Positions 32,460 through 41,557 of a stretch of 64,000 bases of DNA are shown one piece after another. The stretch comes from Motilibacter aurantiacus. GTDB taxonomy: Bacteria > Actinomycetota > Actinomycetes > Motilibacterales > Motilibacteraceae. Below the pieces are notes generated by a model that saw nothing but the letters and a program-made list of their open reading frames with translations, made no database searches and was not told the origin of the DNA. The position numbers and the translations under genes are program-made. Position 1 is the stretch's first letter, and the number at the start of each line of letters is the position of its first letter. Where the stretch lies: contig NZ_JAANNO010000004.1 in NCBI RefSeq assembly GCF_011250645.1, positions 161,368-225,367 of the forward strand, read 5' to 3'.

Positions 32460-35400
32460 GGGAAGCCTCCATCACCACGGTGTCGACGTCGAGGCCCTCG
32501 GCGAGGGCCTTGGCGCGCGCCTCGAGGACGCGCTTGTAGTCCCGCGGCATGATCTTGGAGAAGCGCGCCGCGGCCGCGTCCCACTCGGTCAGCAGGCGCA
32601 GGGCCACCGCCGAGCCGGTCTCCTCCCGGTGCTTGGTCACGAGCAGCCGGAGCAGCTCGAGGTCCTCGGCGTCGAGCTGCTCGACGTCGACCATCTCGCG
32701 GTTCACCCGGTCCGCACGCAGGTCGAGGATGTACGCGACACCGCCCGACATGCCCGCGGCCACGTTGCGGCCGGTCGGGCCCAGGATGACCACGGTGCCA
32801 CCGGTCATGTACTCGAGCGCGTGGTCGCCCACGCCCTCGACGACCGCGGTGGCGCCGGAGTTGCGGACCGCGAACCGCTCCCCCACCAGGCCGCTGACGA
32901 GCACCTCGCCGGAGGTCGCGCCGTAGAGCGAGACGTTGCCGGCGATGGTGTTCTGCTCGGCGGCGAACGGCGCGGACGCGTCCGGGCGGACGATGAGCCG
33001 GCCGCCCGACAGCCCCTTGCCGAGGTAGTCGTTGGTGTCACCGTGGAGCCGGATGGTGACCCCGCGCGGCACGAAGGCTCCGAGCGAGTTGCCGCCCGAC
33101 CCGTTGAGCGTGATCGAGATCGTGTCGTCCGGCAGCCCGGCGCCCCCGTAGCGGCGGGTGACCTCGGCGCCGAGCATGGTGCCGACCGTCCGGTTGACGT
33201 TGCGCACCGGCAGCGTGACCTGCACGGGGCGGGCGTCCTCGAGCGCGTCGTGGGCCAGCGCGATGAGCTGGTGGTCCAGGGCCTTCTCCAGCCCGTGGTC
33301 CTGGGTCGTGACCTGGCGCCGGGCCGTGCCCTCGGGCAGGTCCGGCACGTGCAGCAGCGGCGTGAGGTCGAGGCCCTGGGCCTTCCAGTGCTGGACGGCG
33401 GCCGCCGTGTCGAGGAACTCGGCGTGGCCGATCGCCTCCTCCAGCGAGCGGAAGCCGAGCTTGGCCAGCCACTCGCGGACCTCTTCGGCGATGTACTCGA
33501 AGAAGGTCACCACGAAGTCCGCCGAGCCGGAGAAGCGCTCGCGCAGGGCCGGGTTCTGCGTGGCGATGCCGACGGGACAGGTGTCCAGGTGGCAGACGCG
33601 CATCATGATGCAGCCCGACACGACGAGCGGCGCGGTCGCGAAGCCGTACTCCTCGGCCCCGAGCAGCGCGGCGACGATGACGTCGCGGCCGGTCTTCAGC
33701 TGGCCGTCGGCCTGCACCACGATCCGGTCGCGCAGCCCGTTGAGCAGCAGCGTCTGCTGCGTCTCGGCGAGGCCGAGCTCCCACGGCGTGCCGGCGTGCT
33801 TGAGGCTCGTCAGCGGGGACGCGCCCGTGCCGCCGTCGTGGCCGGAGATCAGCACGACGTCCGCGTGGGCCTTGCTCACGCCGGCCGCGACCGTGCCGAC
33901 CCCGACCTCCGCGACCAGCTTCACGTGAATTCGAGCATTCGAATTGGCGTTCTTGAGGTCGTGGATCAGCTGGGCGAGGTCCTCGATGGAGTAGATGTCG
34001 TGGTGCGGCGGCGGCGAGATGAGGCCCACGCCCGGCGTGGAGTGCCGGGTGCGCGCGACCCACGGGTAGACCTTGTGGCCGGGCAGCTGACCGCCCTCGC
34101 CGGGCTTCGCGCCCTGCGCCATCTTGATCTGGATGTCGTCCGCGTTCACGAGGTACTCGCTCGTGACGCCGAACCGGCCGCTGGCGACCTGCTTGACGGC
34201 GCTGCGCCGCTCCGGGTCGTACAGCCGCTCCGGGTCCTCGCCGCCCTCGCCCGTGTTGGACCGGCCACCCAGCCGGTTCATCGCGATGGCCAGGGTCTCG
34301 TGCGCCTCCTGGCTGATGGAGCCGTAGCTCATCGCGCCGGTGTTGAAGCGCTTGACGATCTCGGAGACCGGCTCGACCTCGTCGATCGGGACGGCCGGCC
34401 GGACGCCCTCGCGCAGGGAGAACAGGCCGCGCAGCGTCATCAGCCGCTCGGACTGCTCGTCCACCCGGGAGGTGTACTGCTTGAACACGTCGTAGCGGCG
34501 CGCCCGGGTCGAGTGCTGCAGCCGGAAGACGGTCTCCGGGTCGAACAGGTGCGGCTCGCCCTCGCGGCGCCACTGGTACTCGCCGCCGACCTCGAGCTTG
34601 CGGTGCAGCGGCAGCGCGCCGGACGCCGGGTACGCCGAGCGGTGCCGGCGGGCCACCTCCTCGGAGATGACCTCCAGGCCCACGCCGCCGAGCTTGGACT
34701 GCGTGCCGGTGAAGTAGCGGTCGACGAGCTCCTGGGAGAGGCCGAGCGCCTCGAACACCTGCGCGCCGCGGTAGGACGCGACGGTCGAGATGCCCATCTT
34801 GCTCATGACCTTGAGGACGCCCTTGCCGAGCGCCTTCACCAGGTTGCGAACGGCCTTCTCCGGCTCGACCCCGGTGACGATGCCCTCCGCGACGAGCTCC
34901 TCGACCGACTCCATGGCGAGGTACGGGTTCACCGCAGCCGCGCCGTAGCCGATGAGCAGCGCGACGTGGTGAACCTCGCGGACGTCGCCCGCCTCCACGA
35001 TGAGCCCGACCTGCAGGCGGGTCTTCTCGCGGATGAGGTGGTGGTGGATCGCCGAGGTGAGCAGCAGCGACGGGATCGGGGCGAGGTTAGCGTCGGAGTC
35101 GCGGTCGGACAGCACGATGAAGCGCGCGCCCTGCGCGATCGCGGCGGAGGCCTCCGCGCACAGCTCGTCGAGCCGGGCGGCGAGCGCCTGGCCGTCGCCG
35201 TGCGGGTCGTAGAGGCCGCGCAGCACGACGGTGCCCCACCCGGGCAGGTCGCCGTCGTTGTTGATGTGCACGATCTTGGCGAGCTCGTCGTTGTCGATCA
35301 CCGGGAACGGCAGCACGACCTGGCGGCAGTGCGCCGGCGTCGCGTCGAGCGCGTTGAGCTCCGGGCCGACCGTGGACGACAGCGAGGTGACGAGCTCCTC

Positions 35401-36984
35401 GCGGATGGCGTCCAGCGGCGGGTTGGTGACCTGCGCGAACAGCTGGGTGAAGTAGTCGAAGAGCAGCCGCGGGCGCTCCGACAGCACCGCGATCGGCGTG
35501 TCGGTGCCCATCGAGCCGATCGGCTCGGCACCCGCGCGCGCCATCGGGGCGAGCAGGACGCGCAGCTCCTCCTGCGTGTAGCCGAAGGTGCGCTGGCGGC
35601 GGCTCACCGAGGCGGCGGTGTGGCTCACGTGCTCGCGGTCCGGCAGGTCCGCGAGGCTGACCAGGCCGGCGTGCAGCCACTCGTCGTACGGCGCGGCGGC
35701 CGCGAGCTCGCCCTTGACCTCGTCGTCCTCGATGATCCGGCCACGCTCGGTGTCGACCAGGAACATGCGGCCCGGCTGGAGCCGGCCCTTGCGGACGACC
35801 GTCGCCGGGTCCAGCTCGAGCACGCCGGCCTCGCTGCCGAGCACGACCAGGCCGTCCTCGGTCACCCAGTAGCGCCCCGGGCGCAGGCCGTTGCGGTCGA
35901 GCACGGCGCCGACGAGCGTGCCGTCGGTGAAGCAGACCGCGGCCGGCCCGTCCCACGGCTCCATGATCGAGCCGTGGTACTCGTAGAACGCCCGCCGGGC
36001 GGCGTCCATCGTGCCGTCGCCCTCCCACGCCTCGGGGATCATCATCAGCACGGCGTGGGGCAGCGAGCGCCCGCCCAGGTGGAGCAGCTCGAGGACCTCG
36101 TCGAAGCTGGCCGAGTCGCTGGCCCCGGGGGTGCAGATCGGCGAGAGCCGGGACAGGTCGCCCGGGATCTTGTCCGACTGCAGCAGGCTCTCCCGGGCCG
36201 CCATCCAGTTGCGGTTGCCGCGCACCGTGTTGATCTCGCCGTTGTGGGCGATCAAGCGGTACGGGTGCGCCAACGGCCACGACGGGAAGGTGTTCGTGGA
36301 GAAGCGGGAGTGGACCAGCGCCAGCTCCGTGGCGTAGCGCTCGTCGGACAGGTCCGGGTAGAACGGCTCGAGCTGGGCCGTCGTGAGCATGCCCTTGTAG
36401 ACCAGCGTCCGCGCCGACAGCGACGGGAAGTAGACCTCGTGCTCGCGCTCGGAGCGCTTGCGCAGGCAGAAGGCGAGCCGGTCGAGCTCGACGCCCTCGG
36501 CGGTCGTGCCCTCGGCGGCCACCACGAAGACCTGCCGGAAGGACGGCATGACCATCCGCGCGGTGTGGCCCAGCAGGTCGGGCGTGACCGGGACATCGCG
36601 CCAGCCGAGGACGCGCAGGCCCTCCTCGGCGGCGATGGCCTCGACGGCCGCAGCGGTCGCGTCGGCGGCCTCCGGGTCGGCAGGAAGGAACGCGGTGCCC
36701 ACGGCGTACGCGCCGGCCGGCGGCAGCTCGAAGGGAACCACCGCGCGCAGGAACGCGTCAGGAACCTGCGTGAGGATTCCCGCGCCGTCACCGCTGTCCG
36801 GCTCGGCGCCGGAGGCCCCGCGGTGGTCGAGGTTGCGCAGAGCGGTGATGGCGGCCTGCACGATGTCGTGGCCGGCGGCTCCGCGCAGCGTCGCGACCAT
36901 GGCGACACCGCATGCGTCGTGCTCGGACTGCCCGTCGTACAGGCCCTGAGGGGCCGGGAACGCGGGCGAGGGGAGGGCGGTCAT
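32452..36984 (-). CDS. gltB: Glutamate synthase large subunit
   Basis: A 1510-residue enzyme that, with GltD, makes two glutamates from glutamine and 2-oxoglutarate. A 24-residue propeptide precedes Cys25 ([12 protein letters not shown]), the N-terminal nucleophile of the class II amidotransferase domain. Then come the central domain, the FMN-binding synthase barrel ([31 protein letters not shown]), the 3Fe-4S cysteines near residue 1130 ([13 protein letters not shown]) and the C-terminal beta-helix. ATG at 36984 has AGGAGACGACGG before it. Within it an AT-rich inverted repeat at 33928-33945 uses codons rare in this genome. Confidence 0.97.
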   Translation of the reverse strand: MTALPSPAFPAPQGLYDGQSEHDACGVAMVATLRGAAGHDIVQAAITALRNLDHRGASGAEPDSGDGAGILTQVPDAFLRAVVPFELPPAGAYAVGTAFLPADPEAADATAAAVEAIAAEEGLRVLGWRDVPVTPDLLGHTARMVMPSFRQVFVVAAEGTTAEGVELDRLAFCLRKRSEREHEVYFPSLSARTLVYKGMLTTAQLEPFYPDLSDERYATELALVHSRFSTNTFPSWPLAHPYRLIAHNGEINTVRGNRNWMAARESLLQSDKIPGDLSRLSPICTPGASDSASFDEVLELLHLGGRSLPHAVLMMIPEAWEGDGTMDAARRAFYEYHGSIMEPWDGPAAVCFTDGTLVGAVLDRNGLRPGRYWVTEDGLVVLGSEAGVLELDPATVVRKGRLQPGRMFLVDTERGRIIEDDEVKGELAAAAPYDEWLHAGLVSLADLPDREHVSHTAASVSRRQRTFGYTQEELRVLLAPMARAGAEPIGSMGTDTPIAVLSERPRLLFDYFTQLFAQVTNPPLDAIREELVTSLSSTVGPELNALDATPAHCRQVVLPFPVIDNDELAKIVHINNDGDLPGWGTVVLRGLYDPHGDGQALAARLDELCAEASAAIAQGARFIVLSDRDSDANLAPIPSLLLTSAIHHHLIREKTRLQVGLIVEAGDVREVHHVALLIGYGAAAVNPYLAMESVEELVAEGIVTGVEPEKAVRNLVKALGKGVLKVMSKMGISTVASYRGAQVFEALGLSQELVDRYFTGTQSKLGGVGLEVISEEVARRHRSAYPASGALPLHRKLEVGGEYQWRREGEPHLFDPETVFRLQHSTRARRYDVFKQYTSRVDEQSERLMTLRGLFSLREGVRPAVPIDEVEPVSEIVKRFNTGAMSYGSISQEAHETLAIAMNRLGGRSNTGEGGEDPERLYDPERRSAVKQVASGRFGVTSEYLVNADDIQIKMAQGAKPGEGGQLPGHKVYPWVARTRHSTPGVGLISPPPHHDIYSIEDLAQLIHDLKNANSNARIHVKLVAEVGVGTVAAGVSKAHADVVLISGHDGGTGASPLTSLKHAGTPWELGLAETQQTLLLNGLRDRIVVQADGQLKTGRDVIVAALLGAEEYGFATAPLVVSGCIMMRVCHLDTCPVGIATQNPALRERFSGSADFVVTFFEYIAEEVREWLAKLGFRSLEEAIGHAEFLDTAAAVQHWKAQGLDLTPLLHVPDLPEGTARRQVTTQDHGLEKALDHQLIALAHDALEDARPVQVTLPVRNVNRTVGTMLGAEVTRRYGGAGLPDDTISITLNGSGGNSLGAFVPRGVTIRLHGDTNDYLGKGLSGGRLIVRPDASAPFAAEQNTIAGNVSLYGATSGEVLVSGLVGERFAVRNSGATAVVEGVGDHALEYMTGGTVVILGPTGRNVAAGMSGGVAYILDLRADRVNREMVDVEQLDAEDLELLRLLVTKHREETGSAVALRLLTEWDAAAARFSKIMPRDYKRVLEARAKALAEGLDVDTVVMEASRG

Positions 36985-37056
36985 CCGTCGTCTCCTCTGC
37001 TGGAAAAAGGGGGGCGGGACGACGTTGGCCCAGAGGATTTTGCCGGCCGCTCGGGG

Positions 37057-37107
37057 GTAGCAGCCCGCGTAGAAGCGCAGGTTACATCAGTGTTGCGGGC
37101 TGCCTAC
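37057..37107 (-). promoter_or_regulatory. Inverted repeat in the gltB leader region
   Basis: GTAGCAGCCCGC (37057-37068) pairs with GCGGGCTGCCTAC (37095-37107) with one bulged base. It lies about 75-120 bases before gltB; further down the coding strand a C-rich run is followed by five T (plus-strand A 37004-37008). A leader attenuator or an operator is possible. The rest of 36985-37191 shows nothing else. Confidence 0.4.
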
Positions 37108-37191
37108 AGGATTTGGTGCGCCCGCGACACGACGGCGTGACGGCCGGGGGGCCGGGGTCGCCTGCCCTACGGGCAACGGTACGCCCGCCGG

Positions 37192-38289
37192 TCACTCCCG
37201 GCGCGGGGCCTCCGCTGTCGGATCGGTCACCTCGGCCGTCGCGCCGCCCTCGAGCGGGGCTTGCGGGTGGCTCGCGTCGCTCACCCCACCGCCGCCGTGC
37301 GCACCGTCGCCCGGGAGGCTGCCGCCCGTGCCCGCCGTGCCTGACATGACCGCCGTGCTCCCGGTGCTCCCGGCGCTCCCCGTGCCCGCCGGGCTGCCCG
37401 CCGTCGCCGCGACCACGTCGGGCTCCCCGTCGACGCCCCCCGGCTCGACCTGGTCCTCGCGGCCCGGCCGCAGCCGCGCCGACACCGCGATGTAGGCCAC
37501 CGCGAGGACGAAGACGACCGCGGCCGTCCACTGGTTGAGCCGCAGGCCGAGGACCTGCTCTGCGGTGTCGACCCGCAGCGCCTCGATCCACGACCGGCCG
37601 ACGCAGTAGGCGGCGACGTAGAGGGCGAACGCCCGGCCGTGGCCGAGCCGGAACCGGCGGTCGGCCCACACGACCAGAGCCGCCACCCCGAGGTTCCACA
37701 CCAGCTCGTAGAGGAACGCGGGGTGGTACGTGGCCTGATCGAGGGTCTCGGTCGGCCGGTGCTCCGCGTCGATCTCAAGCGCCCAGGGGACGTCAGTGGC
37801 GCGGCCGTACAGCTCCTGGTTGAACCAGTTGCCGAGCCGGCCCACGGCCTGGGCGACGGCCAGGCCGGGCGCGAGCGCGTCCGCGAAGGGCGGCAGCGCG
37901 ATTCCCCGCTGCCGGCAGCCGATCCAGGCCCCGACGGCACCGAGCGCGATGGCGCCCCAGATCCCGAGGCCCCCCTCCCACACCTTCAGCGCGTCGACCG
38001 GGTCACCACCGGAACCGAAGTAGGGCTCAGGAGTCGTGACGACGTGGTAGAGCCGGCCGCCCACGATGCCGAAGGGCACGGCCCAGATCGCGATGTCGCC
38101 CACGGTGCCGGCCCGGCCGCCGCGCGCCCGCCACCGGCGGTCGCTGATGACGATCGTCAGCACGATGCCGGCGAGGATGCTCAGCGCATAGGCGCGCAGC
38201 GGGAGCGGGCCGAGGTGCCAGACCCCCTCGGACGGGCTGGGGATCGAGGCGAGGACGGCGACGCCGGCGTCGGCGGGAGAAGGGCTCAT
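37192..38289 (-). CDS. lgt: Prolipoprotein diacylglyceryl transferase
   Basis: A 365-residue membrane enzyme that adds diacylglycerol to the lipobox cysteine of lipoproteins, such as the three binding proteins in this window. About seven helices are seen, with the Lgt signature GRLGNWFNQELYGR at residues 150-163 and the HXXY-type RAYALSI near the start. After about residue 275 comes a 90-residue Gly/Ser/Thr/Ala-rich tail not needed by the fold, common but variable in actinobacterial Lgt. ATG at 38289; a TAGGGT hexamer lies nine bases upstream. It follows trpA by 38 bases. Confidence 0.95.
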   Translation of the reverse strand: MSPSPADAGVAVLASIPSPSEGVWHLGPLPLRAYALSILAGIVLTIVISDRRWRARGGRAGTVGDIAIWAVPFGIVGGRLYHVVTTPEPYFGSGGDPVDALKVWEGGLGIWGAIALGAVGAWIGCRQRGIALPPFADALAPGLAVAQAVGRLGNWFNQELYGRATDVPWALEIDAEHRPTETLDQATYHPAFLYELVWNLGVAALVVWADRRFRLGHGRAFALYVAAYCVGRSWIEALRVDTAEQVLGLRLNQWTAAVVFVLAVAYIAVSARLRPGREDQVEPGGVDGEPDVVAATAGSPAGTGSAGSTGSTAVMSGTAGTGGSLPGDGAHGGGGVSDASHPQAPLEGGATAEVTDPTAEAPRRE

Positions 38290-38327
38290 CAGGCTCGGAC
38301 CCTACCGGGGCAGGCGGGCGGCCGGGG

Positions 38328-39152
38328 CTACTGCGCGGTGCCGGCGCGCTCGCCGGCCCCACGGCGTACGCCGGCCGCGAGCTCGCCCGCGAGGGCGTGC
38401 ACGGCGGCGGCACCGTCGGCGGGCGAGGCGGCGTCCAGCAGCTCGCGGACGAAGGCCGACCCCACGATGACGCCGTCGGCGTAGCCCGCCACCTCGGTGG
38501 CCTGCTCGGCGGTGGAGACCCCGAGCCCGACGCACACGGGCAGGCCCGTCGCCACCCGCGTCCGGGCCACGAGGCCGCGCGCCGCGCCGCTCACCGCGCC
38601 GCGCACACCGGTGACGCCCATCAGCGAGGCGGCGTAGACGAAGCCACGGCAGACCGACGTCGTGAGCGCGATCCGCTCGTCACTCGAGGACGGGGCGACG
38701 AGGAAGACGCTGTCCAGGCCGAGGGGGTCGGCGGCGGCGAGCCAGTCGCCGGACTCCTCGGGCGGCAGGTCGGGCAGGATCACGCCCGCTCCCCCGGCCG
38801 CGGCCAGGTCGGCGGCGAACCGCGCCGGGCCGATGTGGTCGATGGGGTTGTAGTAGCTCATGACGAGCGTGGGCGTGCCGGTCGCGGCGACGGCCTCGAC
38901 GGTCGTCAGCACGTCGCGCGGGGTCGCCCCGCCGCGCAGCGCCACGTCGACCGCGTCCTGGATGGTCGGCCCGTCCAGCATCGGGTCCGAGTAGGGCAGG
39001 CCGACCTCGACCACGTCCACGCCGCCGTCGACCATCGCGGTGAGGGCGTCGATGCCACCGGCCAGGGTCGGGAACCCTGCGGGCAGGTAGCCGACGAGCG
39101 CGGCGCGGCCCTCGGCCCGGGCCTTGGCCAGGGTGTCGGACAGGGCGGTCAC
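38328..39152 (-). CDS. trpA: Tryptophan synthase alpha chain
   Basis: A 274-residue TIM barrel that splits indole-3-glycerol phosphate into indole and glyceraldehyde 3-phosphate. The catalytic Glu49 and Asp60 are in [19 protein letters not shown], and the substrate phosphate site is GVTGVRG with GLGVSTAEQ. The C-terminal tail is Ala/Gly-rich. The GTG at 39152 overlaps the trpB stop (GTGA). It forms an alpha-beta complex with TrpB, passing indole through a channel. Confidence 0.96.
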   Translation of the reverse strand: MTALSDTLAKARAEGRAALVGYLPAGFPTLAGGIDALTAMVDGGVDVVEVGLPYSDPMLDGPTIQDAVDVALRGGATPRDVLTTVEAVAATGTPTLVMSYYNPIDHIGPARFAADLAAAGGAGVILPDLPPEESGDWLAAADPLGLDSVFLVAPSSSDERIALTTSVCRGFVYAASLMGVTGVRGAVSGAARGLVARTRVATGLPVCVGLGVSTAEQATEVAGYADGVIVGSAFVRELLDAASPADGAAAVHALAGELAAGVRRGAGERAGTAQ

Positions 39153-40450
39153 CAGCCCTCCCCGGACGACTCCTGCGGCGGCGCCTCGACGGTGGCCTCG
39201 GCCGCCTCGACGATCTCCTCGTCGCTCACCACACCGAACCAGCGGGCCGCCGTGTCGACGTCCTTGTCCCCGCGCCCGGACAGGTTCACCAGCACGACCC
39301 CCTCGGGGCCGAGCACCTGCCCGACCCGGAGCGCCCCGGCGAGCGCGTGCGCGGACTCGATGGCCGGCAGGATGCCCTCGGTACGGCAGAGCAGCCGGAA
39401 CGCCTCCATCGCCTCGCGGTCGGTCACCGGCTCGTACGTCGCCCGCCCGGAGTCGTGCAGCCAGGCGTGCTCCGGGCCGATGCCCGGGTAGTCCAGGCCG
39501 GCGCTGATCGAGTGGCTCTCGATCGTCTGGCCCCACTCGTCCTGGAGCAGGTACGAGCGCGAGCCGTGCAGGATGCCGGGCGTGCCTCCGGTGATGGTGG
39601 CGGCGTGCCGCCCGGTCTCGACCCCGTCACCGGCCGCCTCGTAGCCGTGCAGCGCGACGTCGGCGTCGTCGAGGAAGGCGGTGAAGATGCCGATCGCGTT
39701 GCTGCCGCCGCCGACGCACGCGCAGACCGCGTCGGGCAGCCGCCCGGTGCGCTCGAGCACCTGCGCACGCGCCTCGTCACCGATCACGCGGTGGAAGTCC
39801 CGGACCATCGCGGGGAACGGGGCGGGGCCGGCGACCGTGCCGAACAGGTAGTGCGTCGTGTCGACGTTGGCCACCCAGTCGCGGAACGCCTCGTTGATCG
39901 CGTCCTTGAGCGTCCGGCTGCCGGTACGGACCGGGACCACCTCGGCGCCGAGCAGCCGCATGCGCGCGACGTTGAGCGCCTGCCGGCGGGTGTCCTCCTC
40001 GCCCATGTAGACCACGCACTCCAGGCCCATCAGCGCGGCCGCCGTCGCGGTGGCGACCCCGTGCTGGCCGGCGCCGGTCTCGGCGATCACCCGCTTCTTG
40101 CCCATGCGCCTGGTGAGCAGCGCCTGGCCGAGCACGTTGTTGATCTTGTGCGAGCCGGTGTGGTTGAGGTCCTCGCGCTTGAGCAGCACCCGCGCGCCGC
40201 CGGCGTGCTCGGCGAACCGCGTCGCCTCCGTGAGCGGGCTGGGCCGGCCGGTGTAGTCGCGCAGCAGCCGCGACAGCTCGCCGGTGAACTCGGGGTCGGC
40301 CCGGGCGGCGGCGTAGGCCTCGGTCACCTGGTCGAGGGTCGCCATGAGCGCCTCGGGGACGTAGCGGCCGCCGTAGGGGCCGAAGCGGCCCGCCTCGGCC
40401 TGCGCCGCAGGCACGTCCCCGGCAGTGGTCAGGTCGCCGGCCACGGTCAC
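39149..40450 (-). CDS. trpB: Tryptophan synthase beta chain
   Basis: A 433-residue PLP enzyme that joins indole and serine to form tryptophan. The PLP lysine is Lys102 in HTGSHKINN; the catalytic region [15 protein letters not shown] and the phosphate loop VGGGSNAIG are present. The N-terminus ([16 protein letters not shown]) is typical. A 25-residue Glu/Ala tail follows the fold. GTG at 40450 overlaps the trpC stop by GTGA; the stop overlaps trpA in the same way, so trpCBA are tightly coupled. Confidence 0.97.
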   Translation of the reverse strand: MTVAGDLTTAGDVPAAQAEAGRFGPYGGRYVPEALMATLDQVTEAYAAARADPEFTGELSRLLRDYTGRPSPLTEATRFAEHAGGARVLLKREDLNHTGSHKINNVLGQALLTRRMGKKRVIAETGAGQHGVATATAAALMGLECVVYMGEEDTRRQALNVARMRLLGAEVVPVRTGSRTLKDAINEAFRDWVANVDTTHYLFGTVAGPAPFPAMVRDFHRVIGDEARAQVLERTGRLPDAVCACVGGGSNAIGIFTAFLDDADVALHGYEAAGDGVETGRHAATITGGTPGILHGSRSYLLQDEWGQTIESHSISAGLDYPGIGPEHAWLHDSGRATYEPVTDREAMEAFRLLCRTEGILPAIESAHALAGALRVGQVLGPEGVVLVNLSGRGDKDVDTAARWFGVVSDEEIVEAAEATVEAPPQESSGEGW

Positions 40451-41256
40451 GGCCTCGCCTGGCGCAGCGCGGGGTGCGCGCCCGCGGCCACGAGGTCGGC
40501 CACGGCGACCCGCGGGTCCTTGCCGGTCACCAGGGTCTCCCCGACCAGGACGGCGTCCGCGCCGGCCCGGGCGTACTCGATGACGTCGTGCGGCCCGCGG
40601 ACGCCGGACTCGGCGACCTTGACCACGCCGTCGGGGATGAGCGGGGCCAGCCGGGCGAAGGTGTCGCGGTCGACCTCGAGGGTCTTGAGGCTGCGGGCGT
40701 TGATGCCGAGCAGCTTGGCGCCGGCGTCGAGCGCGCGCCGGACCTCCTCCTCGTCGTGCGCCTCGACCAGCGGGGTGAGCCCGATCGACTCTGCCCGCTC
40801 CACCAGGGAGACGAGGGCGTTCTGCTCGAGGGCGGCGACGATGAGCAGCGCGATGTCCGCGCCGTGCGCACGCGCCTCCCACAACTGGTAGCTCGAGACG
40901 ATGAAGTCCTTGCGCAGCAGCGGGGCGTCCACGGCCTGCCGGACGGCGTCCAGGTCGGCGAGGCTGCCGCCGAACTTGCGCTGCTCGGTGAGGACGCTGA
41001 TGGCGAAGGCGCCGCCGGACTCGTACTCGCGCGCCAGCGCGGCCGGGTCGGGGATCTCGGCCAGCGACGCCCGGCTCGGGCTCGCCCGCTTCACCTCGGC
41101 GATCACGCGCACGCCCTCGTCCCGGAAGCCGGGCAGCACGGGCTTGGCGTCGGGCACGCGCGCGCAGCGCGCCTTGAGCTCCTCGAGGCCGACGCGGCTC
41201 TGGCGCTCGGCCAGGTCCGCGTTCACACCCGCGAGGATCTCGTCTAGGACAGTCAC
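40447..41256 (-). CDS. trpC: Indole-3-glycerol phosphate synthase
   Basis: A 269-residue TIM barrel that cyclises CdRP to indole-3-glycerol phosphate. It has [15 protein letters not shown] with the catalytic lysine, [27 protein letters not shown], in part, GINARSLKT and VAESGV. It is not fused to TrpF. GTG at 41256 has AAGGGAG upstream. It is the first gene of the trpC-trpB-trpA-lgt run; in many actinobacteria trpE precedes it, but here trpE lies 6 kb away beyond an unrelated block. Confidence 0.96.
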   Translation of the reverse strand: MTVLDEILAGVNADLAERQSRVGLEELKARCARVPDAKPVLPGFRDEGVRVIAEVKRASPSRASLAEIPDPAALAREYESGGAFAISVLTEQRKFGGSLADLDAVRQAVDAPLLRKDFIVSSYQLWEARAHGADIALLIVAALEQNALVSLVERAESIGLTPLVEAHDEEEVRRALDAGAKLLGINARSLKTLEVDRDTFARLAPLIPDGVVKVAESGVRGPHDVIEYARAGADAVLVGETLVTGKDPRVAVADLVAAGAHPALRQARP

Positions 41257-41466
41257 CTCGGGCGCTCCCTTGACCTGGCGGCGGTTCCGGCGCGATGACC
41301 AGCTGCTGTCGCTGATCCACGTCGCCTGGCGTGAGCTTAGACCGAGCCCCTCAGGGTGCCGCGCCCGGCCCCGTCTCAAACCCCCCGTCCGCACCAGAGG
41401 CTGCGCGGCATTCGTCCCTGGCTCGCCGAAGTTGCCCCTTGACCGGAAAAAGATTCTCCACGACGG

Positions 41467-41557
41467 TTCGGGCACCGGCCCGAAGCATTCGGGCCGCCAG
41501 CACGACACCGAGGCCTGGAGGCGACCGAGCGCCTCCACCGTCCCCTGGAGGCAGTCT
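41467..41557 (+). promoter_or_regulatory. Structured leader of the M14 peptidase gene
   Basis: Two sets of competing hairpins: TTCGGGC (41467), GCCCGAA (41478), TTCGGGC (41488); then TGGAGGC (41516), GCCTCCA (41531), TGGAGGC (41546). The last TGGAGGC is the ribosome-binding site, so GCCTCCA can pair with it or with the upstream copy. A TTGACC at 41439-41444 may be the -35. The rest of 41257-41466 shows no gene. Confidence 0.5.

Noticed and set aside
32434-37140. Very long open frame opposite gltB (and similar long frames opposite uvrB, rpsA, pyk and polA)
   Set aside because: In DNA this GC rich, the frame opposite a real gene is often open. The translations are Arg/Gly/Ala/Asp-rich, have no recognisable domain, and the gene on the other strand is certain.
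41257-41345. Possible trp leader peptide with two TGG codons upstream of trpC
   Set aside because: The in-frame TGG codons have no start codon close enough, no terminator/antiterminator pair is visible, and other frames are equally open.
41260-41557. c-di-AMP (ydaO) riboswitch before the secreted M14 peptidase
   Set aside because: Such switches precede wall-enzyme genes in actinobacteria, but the conserved core of that class is not present; only the unrelated competing hairpins are.
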